A stretch of 64,000 bases of DNA from Yoonia vestfoldensis DSM 16212 (GTDB taxonomy: Bacteria > Pseudomonadota > Alphaproteobacteria > Rhodobacterales > Rhodobacteraceae), in the NCBI RefSeq assembly GCF_000382265.1, contig NZ_KB907974.1, positions 220,782 to 284,781 on the forward strand. Direction: 5' to 3'. Shown one piece after another: positions 25,320 through 33,318 of the stretch. The number at the start of each line of letters is the position of its first letter. Within the stretch, counting starts at the first letter, position 1. The notes under the pieces are model-generated. The model did not search any database. It had not been told where the DNA came from and was given only the letters and a program-made list of their open reading frames with translations. Position numbers and translations under genes: made by a program.

Positions 25320-26726
25320 ATGGACAAGAAAGCTGTTCTCAAACTCATCAAGGATGAAGAGGTCGATTACGTCGACATCCGCTTCACCGACCCGCGCGGC
25401 AAATTGCAGCACGTCACCGTGGTTGCCGATCTCGTCGACGAAGATTTCCTCGACGAAGGCTTCATGTTCGATGGATCGTCGATCGCCGGCTGGAAATCCA
25501 TCGACCAGTCCGACATGAAACTGATGCCCGACGTCTCCAGCGCCTATGTCGATCCGTTCTATGCGGAAAAGACCGTCTGCATCCATTGCAACGTGGTCGA
25601 ACCCGATACGATGGAACCCTATGACCGCGATCCCCGCGGCACCGCCGTCAAGGCCGAAGAATATCTGAAATCCTCTGGCATTGGCGATGCGGCCTATTTC
25701 GGGCCAGAAGCCGAATTCTTCGTGTTCGACGACGTGCGTTTCAGCGTGACGATGAACAAAGTGTCCTATCAGGTCGACGCGCTTGATGGTGCATGGAACA
25801 CCGACACCGAATACGAAATGGGCAACACCGGCCACCGCCCCGGCATCAAGGGCGGCTATTTCCCGGTGAACCCGATCGACGACGCGCAGGAAATGCGGTC
25901 CGAAATGCTGTCCACGATGAAGCGGATGGGCATGAAGGTCGACAAGCACCACCACGAAGTGGCGTCCTGCCAGCACGAACTGGGCCTGATTTTCGGCACG
26001 CTGACCAAGCAGGCCGACGAGATCCAGAAATACAAATACGTGATCCACAACGTGGCCCAGGCCTACGGCAAATCGGCGACCTTCATGCCGAAACCCATCG
26101 CAGGCGACAACGGCACCGGCATGCATGTGAACATGTCGATCTGGAAAGACGGCAAGCCGCTCTTTGCAGGCGACAAATACGCCGACCTGTCGCAGGAAGC
26201 GCTTTATTTCATCGGCGGTATCCTGAAACACGCCAAGGCGCTGAACGCGATCACCAACCCGACGACCAACAGCTACAAGCGCCTGATCCCCGGCTTCGAA
26301 GCCCCCGTGCTGCGCGCCTATTCCGCCCGTAACCGGTCGGGCTGCGTACGTATTCCATGGGCCGAATCCCCCAAGGCCAAGCGCGTCGAGGCCCGCTTCC
26401 CCGATCCGGCCGCCAACCCCTATCTGGCGTTCGCCGCCTTGCTGATGGCCGGCCTTGACGGGATCAAGAACAAGATCGATCCGGGTCCGTCTTCGGACAA
26501 GGATCTCTACGATCTGCCGCCCGAAGAGCTGGCATCGATCCCGACGGTTTGCGGTTCGCTCCGTGAAGCGCTGGAATCGCTCGAAGCCGATCACGAGTTC
26601 CTGCTGGCCGGTGACGTGTTCACCAAATCCCAGCTCGAAGGCTACATGGCGCTGAAGTGGGAAGAGGTCTACGCCTACGAACACACCCCGCACCCGATCG
26701 AGTTCAAGATGTACTACAGCTGCTGA
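25320..26726 (+). CDS. glnA: Glutamine synthetase type I
   Basis: 468 residues from [14 protein letters not shown], after a GAAAGGTG box; the in-frame extension upstream is not homologous. Metal- and substrate-binding motifs are present: [23 protein letters not shown]. The adenylylation tyrosine is Tyr397 in D-L-Y-D-L-P-P-E-E. It makes glutamine from glutamate and ammonia and is controlled by PII through GlnE. A strong terminator follows. Confidence 0.98.
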   Translation: MDKKAVLKLIKDEEVDYVDIRFTDPRGKLQHVTVVADLVDEDFLDEGFMFDGSSIAGWKSIDQSDMKLMPDVSSAYVDPFYAEKTVCIHCNVVEPDTMEPYDRDPRGTAVKAEEYLKSSGIGDAAYFGPEAEFFVFDDVRFSVTMNKVSYQVDALDGAWNTDTEYEMGNTGHRPGIKGGYFPVNPIDDAQEMRSEMLSTMKRMGMKVDKHHHEVASCQHELGLIFGTLTKQADEIQKYKYVIHNVAQAYGKSATFMPKPIAGDNGTGMHVNMSIWKDGKPLFAGDKYADLSQEALYFIGGILKHAKALNAITNPTTNSYKRLIPGFEAPVLRAYSARNRSGCVRIPWAESPKAKRVEARFPDPAANPYLAFAALLMAGLDGIKNKIDPGPSSDKDLYDLPPEELASIPTVCGSLREALESLEADHEFLLAGDVFTKSQLEGYMALKWEEVYAYEHTPHPIEFKMYYSC

Positions 26727-26744
26727 TCGCGGTTTGATGGTAAA

Positions 26745-26777
26745 AGAAAGGGCGCTCCGCAACGGGCGCCCTTTTTT
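26745..26777 (+). terminator. Terminator after glnA
   Basis: GAAAGGGCGC and GGGCGCCCTTTTTT form a GC-rich stem around a short loop and end in a T-run, about 20 bases after the glnA stop. Confidence 0.92.
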
Positions 26778-26830
26778 GCATGGGGCGGTGGTGAGAGATA
26801 TCTTGCAAAATCTTTTTTGTCGGCCGCGAC

Positions 26831-26847
26831 CGCAAGTGCGACTTGCG
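26831..26847 (+). promoter_or_regulatory. Palindromic operator and promoter of the toxin-antitoxin pair
   Basis: CGCAAGT-GCG-ACTTGCG is a perfect 7-bp inverted repeat with a 3-base centre, 53 bases upstream of the antitoxin start. Its right arm overlaps a possible -35 (TTGCGA, 26843-26848) that is spaced 17 bases from a possible -10 (AATTAT). An operator over the -35 fits autorepression, as usual for such pairs. This is inferred from the sequence alone. Confidence 0.5.
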
Positions 26848-26899
26848 AAAATCAAAAGGACAGCCAATTATGGTCTAGCAAGATCAGGGGCTTTATCTC

Positions 26900-27079
26900 A
26901 TGCCAAGCAAGAAACCAAAGTCAGCGACTGTCAGCAGGTCAGCCATGACAGGCCGCTTTGTGGTGCGTGAAGACGGCGGCGCTGCAACAACCCATCAGGT
27001 TAAGCCGAAATCTGCCGCTGTGATCCGCGAAAGCGTTGCTCGAAACAGGGACGCCTTGCAGCGGTTGGCCAATCGGTAA
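26900..27079 (+). CDS. Putative antitoxin, short basic protein
   Basis: 59 residues, MPSKKPKSATVSRSAMTGRF at the start. The protein is Lys/Ser/Arg-rich at the N-terminus, then has a V-V-R-E-D-G-G turn and an Arg-rich C-terminal helix (R-E-S-V-A-R-N-R-D-A-L-Q-R-L). No named family is recognised. Its 3' end overlaps the start region of a Doc/Fic-type toxin gene in another frame, the layout of type II antitoxin-toxin operons. The antitoxin role is inferred from that context. Confidence 0.6.
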   Translation: MPSKKPKSATVSRSAMTGRFVVREDGGAATTHQVKPKSAAVIRESVARNRDALQRLANR

Positions 27080-27455
27080 GCGCCATTACCGCGTGACCTT
27101 TGCCGATGCGCTGGAGGCGCATGAAACTTCTCTCGATGCGTTCGGGGGCCTGCGCGGGATCAGCAATATCGACAATATCCTCGGCGCCTTGGGTCGTCCC
27201 TATCACGGCTATCACCGCATGATCTGGGCCAAGGGGGCTGCATTGCTGCATGGCGTCGCCTCCTGTCACGGTTTCAACGACGGCAACAAAAGGACGTCCT
27301 GGCTTCTGACCGAGCTTTTATTCAAGCGGTGTGGCTATGTTCTGCAACTGCGGGAAAGCGACCGGCTGGACGATGTCGTCGTCGCCGTGGTCGAGGGGAC
27401 GATGTCGCAGGATGATCTGGAAAGTTGGTTGAAGGACCGGACCGTGCGGCCCTGA
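27036..27455 (+). CDS. Doc/Fic family toxin
   Basis: 139 residues if started at TTG 27036; a GTG at 27093 would give 120. The active-site loop H-G-F-N-D-G-N-K-R-T (His78, Asp82, Asn84, Lys85, Arg86) is the Doc form, with N-K-R instead of the Fic G-N-G-R. The upstream Y-R-V-T-F-A-D-A-L-E-A-H-E and F-G-G-L-R-G-I segments align with death-on-curing proteins. Doc phosphorylates EF-Tu in phage P1; this copy is chromosomal. No ATG is available, which leaves the start uncertain. Confidence 0.8.
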   Translation: MLETGTPCSGWPIGKRHYRVTFADALEAHETSLDAFGGLRGISNIDNILGALGRPYHGYHRMIWAKGAALLHGVASCHGFNDGNKRTSWLLTELLFKRCGYVLQLRESDRLDDVVVAVVEGTMSQDDLESWLKDRTVRP

Positions 27456-27509
27456 TCGTCTGCCGACGGTTCAAGAGGACCCCAAAAGCAAACGCAATTT
27501 TTTTCCAAC

Positions 27510-27538
27510 AAAAAAGCGCGGACCTTTCAGCCCGCGCC
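27510..27538 (-). terminator. Terminator after bioY
   Basis: On the minus strand GCGCGG and CCGCGC form a stem around a 9-base loop, followed by a TTTTTTGTTGG tract. It lies about 26 bases after the bioY stop. Confidence 0.75.
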
Positions 27539-27563
27539 CCTCATCTCTCAGCATCCATTGCGC

Positions 27564-28169
27564 TTAATTCCGCGCGTCGCCGATCAGCTTCCACAGACCC
27601 GGCACCAGCAATGCGGCCAGACCCAGTTTCAGCGCATCGCCGAGAAGGAACGGTGTCAGGCCCATCGACAGCAGCGGCTGGTCCCAGCCGTAAAGCACGC
27701 CGAGCCACGCCACGCCCGGGACGTAGATCAGCACGTTGCCGATGAACATCGCCAACGCCATCAGCACGACCGACCGGTCCCAGCCAGCGCGCGCCGCATA
27801 GCCCAATGCCAGTGTCGCCAGCACGTAGCCGACCAGATAGCCGCCGGTGCTGCCCATCATGTAGCTGACGCCGTTCAGGTCTGCAGAGGAGCTTTGGAAC
27901 ACGTCGAAGCCCAGCATCCCGATGATCATCCAGCCGAGGATCGTCGCCATGCCCATCCGCGGGCCGTAGGCGGCACCGATCGTCAGGACGGCGAACGTGC
28001 CCATGCTGATCGCGACGGGGGTGCCCGGCACCGGCATCTTGATCTTCGCCATGACCGCCAGCAGCACGATGCCGAGGACCACCATCAGCGCCTGCTTGAC
28101 GCGCAGGGCGGTGCCTTCGCTCGGGCCGAAAACCTCTGACATGACCGAATTGTTGAGTGCGAGGGCCAT
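27564..28169 (-). CDS. bioY: Biotin transporter S component BioY
   Basis: 201 residues with about six hydrophobic helices. The diagnostic BioY segments are present: K-I-K-M-P-V-P-G-T-P-V, then G-P-R-M-G-M and Y-M-M-G-S-T-G-G-Y-L-V-G-Y. BioY binds biotin in the membrane and works alone or with ECF ATPase and T components, none of which are nearby. No BioR-type box was found upstream. It stands alone, 88 bp downstream of the DUF6314-like gene. Confidence 0.95.
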   Translation of the reverse strand: MALALNNSVMSEVFGPSEGTALRVKQALMVVLGIVLLAVMAKIKMPVPGTPVAISMGTFAVLTIGAAYGPRMGMATILGWMIIGMLGFDVFQSSSADLNGVSYMMGSTGGYLVGYVLATLALGYAARAGWDRSVVLMALAMFIGNVLIYVPGVAWLGVLYGWDQPLLSMGLTPFLLGDALKLGLAALLVPGLWKLIGDARN

Positions 28170-28257
28170 TTGCCGCTCTCCCCTTGTTGTTGATTGCCTG
28201 CCCGTTTTATTGCCGATGCCGCGACGCGGCGCAAGCGAAGCCTGCGTCGGGCGGGGT

Positions 28258-28680
28258 TTACCCCGCCGCCCGCACGTAGTCCGTGACCGATGTGTAATCC
28301 TTGCGCGGTCCGGTCACATCCCAAGTCGCGCGCCAATGCGGCCAGCGGGTGAAGTCATAGACCACACTGTAGTGATCCGCTCCGCAGGGATGATCCGTCC
28401 CCGCCGCCTGCCCCTCGGGCACAAAAGAATGAAAATTACGCCCGTCCGCGAAGCGGACTGTGACCAGCCTGTCCGCAAAGTCCCAAAAGTACCGCCGCGT
28501 CGCCTGCATCGGCGGCGTATCCCCAAAGCGCATCTGCCCGTTCTCGACATAGATCAGCCCCGCCTCACCCACCGGCTCCAATTCCGCCACGCCGACAAAA
28601 TCGCCCCGCATCCCGCTATGCCGATCCTCGATCCGGCGCACCACCTGCCAAAGTCCTGCAAAATCATCCCGTCCCAGCAC
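28258..28680 (-). CDS. DUF6314-like protein
   Basis: 140 residues from a GTG, giving xLGRDDFAGLWQVVRRIEDR. A GGGAAAG box precedes it. The frame continues upstream only across the opposite-strand purB gene. The protein is a compact beta-rich domain with F-x-G-x-W, R-R-Y-F-W-D-F, F-H-x-F-V and C-G-x-D-H-Y-x-V-x-Y motifs, as in DUF6314 and lipocalin-like families. Function is unknown. It is divergent from purB with 93 bp between. Confidence 0.75.
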   Translation of the reverse strand: MLGRDDFAGLWQVVRRIEDRHSGMRGDFVGVAELEPVGEAGLIYVENGQMRFGDTPPMQATRRYFWDFADRLVTVRFADGRNFHSFVPEGQAAGTDHPCGADHYSVVYDFTRWPHWRATWDVTGPRKDYTSVTDYVRAAG

Positions 28681-28773
28681 CGCATCTTTCCCGTTCTTGG
28701 CTTGAGGCTTTGCCCCGTCCCTCTTATGACGCAAAGGCAATCCGCTGCCCAGATCAACGCAAAAGGTGTCCCG

Positions 28774-30081
28774 ATGATCCCACGTTATTCCCGCCCCGAA
28801 ATGACCGCCATCTGGGACCCCGCCACCAAGTTCCGCATCTGGTACGAGATCGAGGCGCACGCCTGCGACGCCCAAGCCGCCATCGGCGTGATCCCCAAGG
28901 ACAACGCCGCCGCCGTCTGGAACGCAAAAGACGCCACCTTCGACGTGGCCCGCATCGACGAGATCGAAGCCGTCACCAAACACGACGTCATCGCCTTCCT
29001 GACGCATCTGGCGGAGATCATCGGGCAAGACACCGCGCGGTTCGTGCATCAGGGGATGACATCCTCCGACGTGCTCGACACAACATTCAACATCCAGCTG
29101 GTGCGCGCCTCCGACCTGTTGCTGGCTGGTGTGGACCGCGTCTTGGCGGCCCTGAAGACCCGTGCATATGAGCACAAGGACACCGTGCGCATCGGGCGCA
29201 GCCACGGCATCCATGCCGAACCGACGACGATGGGCCTGACCTTCGCCCGCTTCTATGCTGAAATGGACCGCAACCGCGCGCGGCTGGTCAATGCCCGTGC
29301 GGAAATCGCAACCGGTGCCATCTCGGGTGCTGTCGGCACCTTCGCCAATATCGACCCATCGGTCGAACAACACGTCTGCGCCCAGCTTGGTCTCACGCCA
29401 GAGCCGATCAGCACGCAAGTGATCCCCCGCGACCGGCACGCGATGTTCTTTGCCACCCTTGGCGTCATCGCGTCGAGCATCGAGAACATCGCGATCGAGA
29501 TCCGCCACATGCAGCGCACCGAGGTGCTGGAAGCCGAGGAGTTCTTTTCCGCAGGCCAGAAAGGCAGCTCCGCCATGCCGCACAAACGCAACCCCGTGCT
29601 GACCGAAAACCTGACCGGCCTTGCGCGGCTGGTGCGCATGTCGGTCATCCCCGCGATGGAAAACGTGGCCCTTTGGCATGAACGCGACATCAGCCACTCA
29701 TCCGTCGAACGCGCGATCGGGCCGGACACGACGATCACACTGGATTTTGCGCTGCACCGTCTGGCGGGTGTGATCGAAAAGCTGGTGATTTACCCCGACA
29801 ACATGCTGGCTAACGTGAACAAGTTCCGCGGTCTGGTGATGTCGCAGCGTGTGCTGCTGGCGCTGACGCAAGCGGGCGTGAACCGCGACGATGCCTATAA
29901 ACTGGTGCAGCGCAACGCCATGCGGGTCTGGGAACAGGGTGCAGATTTCAAGACCGAGCTACTGGCCGACGAAGACGTGCTACGCGCGTTGACGCCAGCC
30001 GAGATCGAGGAGAAGTTCGATTTCGGCTACCATCTGAAGCATGTCGACACGATCTTCGCGCGCGTGTTCGGCGCGCGCTGA
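28774..30081 (+). CDS. purB: Adenylosuccinate lyase
   Basis: 435 residues from MIPRYSRPEMTAIW. The catalytic motifs are complete: T-S-S-D-V-L-D-T, the R-S-H-G-I-H-A-E-P-T-T segment, and the signature G-S-S-A-M-P-H-K-R-N-P. It splits SAICAR and adenylosuccinate, releasing fumarate, in purine synthesis. The frame extends upstream by about 260 codons over opposite-strand genes; that part is not homologous. Confidence 0.97.
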   Translation: MIPRYSRPEMTAIWDPATKFRIWYEIEAHACDAQAAIGVIPKDNAAAVWNAKDATFDVARIDEIEAVTKHDVIAFLTHLAEIIGQDTARFVHQGMTSSDVLDTTFNIQLVRASDLLLAGVDRVLAALKTRAYEHKDTVRIGRSHGIHAEPTTMGLTFARFYAEMDRNRARLVNARAEIATGAISGAVGTFANIDPSVEQHVCAQLGLTPEPISTQVIPRDRHAMFFATLGVIASSIENIAIEIRHMQRTEVLEAEEFFSAGQKGSSAMPHKRNPVLTENLTGLARLVRMSVIPAMENVALWHERDISHSSVERAIGPDTTITLDFALHRLAGVIEKLVIYPDNMLANVNKFRGLVMSQRVLLALTQAGVNRDDAYKLVQRNAMRVWEQGADFKTELLADEDVLRALTPAEIEEKFDFGYHLKHVDTIFARVFGAR

Positions 30082-30124
30082 CGTCAGGGGAAACACCAGA
30101 TCAGGACGGGCCGGTCCCGGGCGG

Positions 30125-30799
30125 TCAAACGTTCGCCGGCGCGTGTACCGGATGCCGCTGCATCATGGTGGCCGACTGCGGAATGGCCGCGACCGACGGC
30201 GTCGGTGCGGACTTGCGCATGACCGCGGGCATACTCATCGCGACATAGCGGCGCGCATCATGCACGTTGACATAGGAATCGCCGATGATCCGCGCCGGAA
30301 AGCCGAGCTGGCGCAGGGTGCGCGCGAATACCGGCGGACAAAGCGCGATGATCTCCGTCGCACCATGCTGGCGCGCCTGCGTGACGACCCCGTCCAGCAC
30401 CAGCGACAGGCATTCGGCGCGGTCGGCCTGCGTCGTCACCTCGTCCGAGATCACCACACGGGTCGCTTCCCAGACATTCGGCGTGACCTCGGCATGCGGA
30501 ATGATGTCGGCGGGGATCCCGATCAGCTTGCCGGCGACCGCGTCGCGCAGCATGTAGGTATGTCCCCCCCACTGCGCCGTGGTCGCCATGGCGCGCATGC
30601 CACCGACCACCTTGCCGTCCCGCAGGACCAGCGAATAATACGCGTTGGGGTTGTCGTACTGATCCATCTCGACCTGGTCGTCATGCGGAACATCCCAGCC
30701 AAGCTGATCGACAAAAAACTGTTTCCGTAGCGCCAGGAACTCGAAAAAGGCGGTCCCGTGACGGTGCAGATCCAAAAGATTGAAGGTAATATTTTCCAT
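30125..30799 (-). CDS. luxI: Acyl-homoserine-lactone synthase, LuxI family
   Basis: 224 residues. Conserved LuxI residues are present: Arg25 and Phe29 in L-A-L-R-K-Q-F-F, Trp35, Glu44, Asp46 and Asp49 in the E-M-D-Q-Y-D block, Arg69 in G-G-M-R-A-M and Arg114 in E-A-T-R-V-V-I-S. It makes AHL signals from S-adenosylmethionine and acyl-ACP or acyl-CoA. A Pro/Ala/Ser-rich tail (about 195-224) is longer than usual. It lies downstream of luxR on the same strand with a 25-bp palindrome between. Confidence 0.95.
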   Translation of the reverse strand: MENITFNLLDLHRHGTAFFEFLALRKQFFVDQLGWDVPHDDQVEMDQYDNPNAYYSLVLRDGKVVGGMRAMATTAQWGGHTYMLRDAVAGKLIGIPADIIPHAEVTPNVWEATRVVISDEVTTQADRAECLSLVLDGVVTQARQHGATEIIALCPPVFARTLRQLGFPARIIGDSYVNVHDARRYVAMSMPAVMRKSAPTPSVAAIPQSATMMQRHPVHAPANV

Positions 30800-30845
30800 G
30801 TGCTTCCCCTTGATGTAAAAACGACGGTCGCAGGCCGACGACCGC

Positions 30846-30870
30846 TTAAGGTGTCATTATGACATCTTAA
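30846..30870 (-). promoter_or_regulatory. Candidate lux box upstream of luxI
   Basis: TTAAGGTGTCAT, one central base, ATGACATCTTAA: arms agree at 11 of 12 positions. It is 47 bases before the luxI start, where a LuxR-type activator site next to the -35 would be expected. The surrounding sequence (30871-30910) is AT-rich. The size is near the usual 18-22 bp lux boxes, but its letters differ from the Vibrio and Agrobacterium consensus, so LuxR binding is inferred. Confidence 0.7.
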
Positions 30871-30917
30871 ATTAAGCTCTAATTGTAATTAATAAATTAA
30901 AAAAGAAGGTAAGCGTT

Positions 30918-31526
30918 TTATATCAGGCCATACTGGCTGGCAAGGGCTGCCGCCTGCGTCCCTGTCTTGGCCCCAAGCTTGAGCTTGGCATTCTTCAGCC
31001 GCTGCTTGACCGCCCCTTCGCTGACGTTCAACTGGTAGGCGATTTCCTTGAGTCGCTTGCCATCCCTGACCATGCCCAGCGCCTGAAGCTCTGCCTTGGT
31101 CAGATTGGTCGGTGGCGCGGTTTCGCTGTGGCGGCGGGCAAGATAGACTTGCAGCAGCTTTGCCTCGATCGACGTGAATTCTCGATCCGGTCTCGTAAAG
31201 GACGCCAGCGACCGCTGCACATCCTTGCCACTATCGAAGACAGACACCGTCAGACCATAGCGCATCCCGAAAGTTTGCGCCTGCTGCAGGACACGCTTTG
31301 GGTCGTCCAACGTGATCTCGCTCCAGCGGATGCTTCCGACATTGCTGTAGGCCCATCTAATCGCCGGATCATAAAGCATAAAGCGCTGTTTTGTGTAGTG
31401 AGTGACCCAGGCAGGTGGCAGGACATTCGTCTCTTCCATTGGAAACGCAAAACCAATCCGCAGCGCGATGTAATAGCCCGATGGAGCAAGCTGCCCGATC
31501 TCCTCCGGACCGATTAGTACTGACAT
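30918..31526 (-). CDS. luxR: LuxR family quorum-sensing regulator
   Basis: 202 residues. The N-terminal autoinducer-binding domain keeps the conserved Trp40, Tyr44, Asp53-Pro54 and Trp68. The C-terminal HTH (about 142-202) has the L-x-x-x-E-x-x-A-L-x-M-V-x-x-G-x-x-x-K-E-I-A pattern and V-S-E-G-A-V-K-Q-R-L-K-N-A-K. It is about 30-40 residues shorter than TraR or LuxR, with a trimmed N-terminus. It is upstream of luxI and probably acts on the palindrome before it. Confidence 0.94.
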   Translation of the reverse strand: MSVLIGPEEIGQLAPSGYYIALRIGFAFPMEETNVLPPAWVTHYTKQRFMLYDPAIRWAYSNVGSIRWSEITLDDPKRVLQQAQTFGMRYGLTVSVFDSGKDVQRSLASFTRPDREFTSIEAKLLQVYLARRHSETAPPTNLTKAELQALGMVRDGKRLKEIAYQLNVSEGAVKQRLKNAKLKLGAKTGTQAAALASQYGLI

Positions 31527-31662
31527 TCACTACCCTTCACGAGCTTCATCTTCGAGAAAGCTCTTGGTGCTGCGCACTTGTTGACACTAGTATGGCTCAG
31601 ACGTCCACGGCAGACGATAATTTAATAATACCTATTATGGCAACCATAAAGCGAGTGACCCC

Positions 31663-32151
31663 GTGCCTGCTACACAGTTACAGATTACCAGTATTCTGGA
31701 GCGGTTCAATGGCTTGGCGCCCGACGGATACGCTATCGGACTGAACATTCAATATACCACACCACGGTTCATGTTCCAGACCTATCCGAAAGCGTGGCTT
31801 GATCACTATTCACGCAATGGTCTGCTGATGTCGGACCCGATGGTTGCCTGGGGATTTGAACATGCCGGCACCGCACGCTGGTCCGAACTGAGCGATCCGG
31901 CGGGCGTCATGCAGAAGGCGGCGGAATTCGGCCTGTCCTATGGGGTCGTGATCACGGAAGTGTCCGAAGACGACCGCAGCATTTGCGGATTTGCCAGAAA
32001 ATCGGCGGAATTCACCGACGCCGAAATCGCGGACCTGGCAAAGTGCGTCAGCGCCTTGCACGCAATTACCGCGGACATGTCCCGTCTGGACCCAACGACC
32101 GTGGACCAGCTCAAGAAAATGTCGATCATGGTCACGCATCCCGGTTCCTGA
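31663..32151 (+). CDS. LuxR-type autoinducer-binding domain without HTH
   Basis: 162 residues from a GTG. It clearly parallels the ligand domain of the adjacent LuxR: W-L-D-H-Y-S (Trp45, Tyr49), S-D-P (Asp58-Pro59), A-R-W-S-E-L (Trp73), F-G-L-S-Y-G and the F-T-D-A-E segment before the usual linker. Where the HTH should begin it has T-T-V-D-Q-L-K-K-M and stops. No HTH-coding sequence is seen in other frames up to the next gene. It is divergent from luxR across 136 bp. It could be a signal sponge or dimerisation antagonist; a degraded duplicate is the alternative. Confidence 0.85.
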   Translation: MPATQLQITSILERFNGLAPDGYAIGLNIQYTTPRFMFQTYPKAWLDHYSRNGLLMSDPMVAWGFEHAGTARWSELSDPAGVMQKAAEFGLSYGVVITEVSEDDRSICGFARKSAEFTDAEIADLAKCVSALHAITADMSRLDPTTVDQLKKMSIMVTHPGS

Positions 32152-32199
32152 CGGGGTTGATAAGGGATTTATTTACCCGTCATGCCCTAGACTTGGGCC

Positions 32200-33243
32200 A
32201 TGACATTCATGACCGATATTCACAGCACCGCCGCGATGACACGCCGACGCAAGGCGGCGATCGTCGTGCAGATGCTGATTGCCGATGGCGGCAGCATGCC
32301 TTTGGCGGACCTGCCTGAACCATTGCAGGAAATCCTGACCGGCGAACTGGCCTTGCTGCGGCGGCTTGACCGCGTGACGATGGACGCCGTTGCCGAAGAA
32401 TTCGCCGCCGAACTCGATGCCATCGGGATGGCCGCCCCTGGCAGCCGCGACAATGCGATCACCGCACTTTCCAGTCACCTCAGCCCCGCACTTGCCAGCC
32501 GGCTCCAATCGCAACTCGACAGCGTGCGCAACGGCGATCATTGGCCACTGGTCGTGGACCTGCCGGTCCCTGTGCTCGCACGCATCATGCAATCAGAAAG
32601 TATCGAGGTCTGCGCCGTCGCGCTGTCAAAACTGCCCGTTGCCAAAGCAGCAGAGGTGTTGGCGAAAACACCCGGCGACAATGCCCGACGCATCACCTAT
32701 GCGATGTCACTGACCGGCGATGTGACCCCCGACGTCGTGCGGCGGATCGGGCGCGCCCTGGCGCAGGATTATGGGCGCAGTTCCGCCACTGCCTTTGACA
32801 AGGCACCGGTGCAGCGGTTGGGCGCGATCCTCAATTCCGCGACGACCGACACGCGCGAAGACATGCTTGCCGGATTGGGGGCAAAGGACCCCGCCTTCGC
32901 CAGCGATGTGCGCAAGGCGATCTTTACCTTCAAGGATATCGCGCCGCGCGTCAAACCGACGGACATTCCGACCTGCATCCGGTCCGTGGATGCCGCCGTG
33001 CTGACCACCGCGATGGCGGCCGGGCTCGCAGGCGACGCCGATGTCGCGGCCTCGGCGGAATACGTGCTGGCCAATGTCTCGCAGCGGATGGCGGCACAGA
33101 TGCGTGAAGATGCCGCCGAACGCGGCCCCATCAAGAAGGCTGATGCCGAAACCGCGATGGCCGCGGTGACGACCGCGGTGCGCGAACTTGTCGATGCGGG
33201 GCTGATCACGCTGCGCGACCCGGACGAGGAAGCCGCGGCTTGA
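32200..33243 (+). CDS. FliG-like flagellar motor switch protein, divergent
   Basis: 347 residues. The N-terminal R-K-A-A-I-V-V-Q-M-L-I and the C-terminal F-T-F-K-D-I, N-V-S-Q-R-M-A-A-Q-M-R-E-D and A-E-x-A-M-A segments match FliG domains. The middle-domain E-H-P-Q-R-type motif is not conserved (L-P-V-P-V-L-A-R-I-M). No flagellar gene lies nearby, which is unusual since FliG normally sits in a flagellar operon. It may be a second FliG or a diverged one with another role. Confidence 0.75.
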   Translation: MTFMTDIHSTAAMTRRRKAAIVVQMLIADGGSMPLADLPEPLQEILTGELALLRRLDRVTMDAVAEEFAAELDAIGMAAPGSRDNAITALSSHLSPALASRLQSQLDSVRNGDHWPLVVDLPVPVLARIMQSESIEVCAVALSKLPVAKAAEVLAKTPGDNARRITYAMSLTGDVTPDVVRRIGRALAQDYGRSSATAFDKAPVQRLGAILNSATTDTREDMLAGLGAKDPAFASDVRKAIFTFKDIAPRVKPTDIPTCIRSVDAAVLTTAMAAGLAGDADVAASAEYVLANVSQRMAAQMREDAAERGPIKKADAETAMAAVTTAVRELVDAGLITLRDPDEEAAA

Positions 33244-33253
33244 CCCACCGACC

Positions 33254-33300
33254 ATCGGCCGGACCCCTCACGCATTATCGCGTGGACACCGGCGGCCGAT
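33254..33300 (+). terminator. Compound inverted repeat after the fliG-like gene
   Basis: Outer arms ATCGGCCG and CGGCCGAT (8 bp, perfect) enclose an inner CACGC-ATTATC-GCGTG hairpin. It begins 11 bases after the FliG-like stop and ends 19 bases before the nitrile hydratase-like set. It lacks a long T-run, so it might be a weak terminator or a processing/stability hairpin for the downstream message. Confidence 0.45.
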
Positions 33301-33318
33301 CCGCTTAATTCTTGCAGC

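Noticed and set aside
26900..27455. Single frameshifted gene instead of an antitoxin-toxin pair
   Set aside because: The first frame is a complete 59-codon gene with a stop, and the second carries a full Doc domain; overlap in different frames is typical of such operons.
28170..28257. BioR box or biotin riboswitch upstream of bioY
   Set aside because: No TTATMTATAA-type site or structured leader could be found in the 88-bp spacer.
27997..28773. Long upstream extension of the purB frame
   Set aside because: It runs over bioY and the DUF6314-like gene on the opposite strand and has no similarity to adenylosuccinate lyase; high GC keeps the frame open.
28681..29697. Upstream part of the minus-strand frame ending at 28258
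   Set aside because: It is antisense to purB; only the last 140 codons show a protein-like domain.
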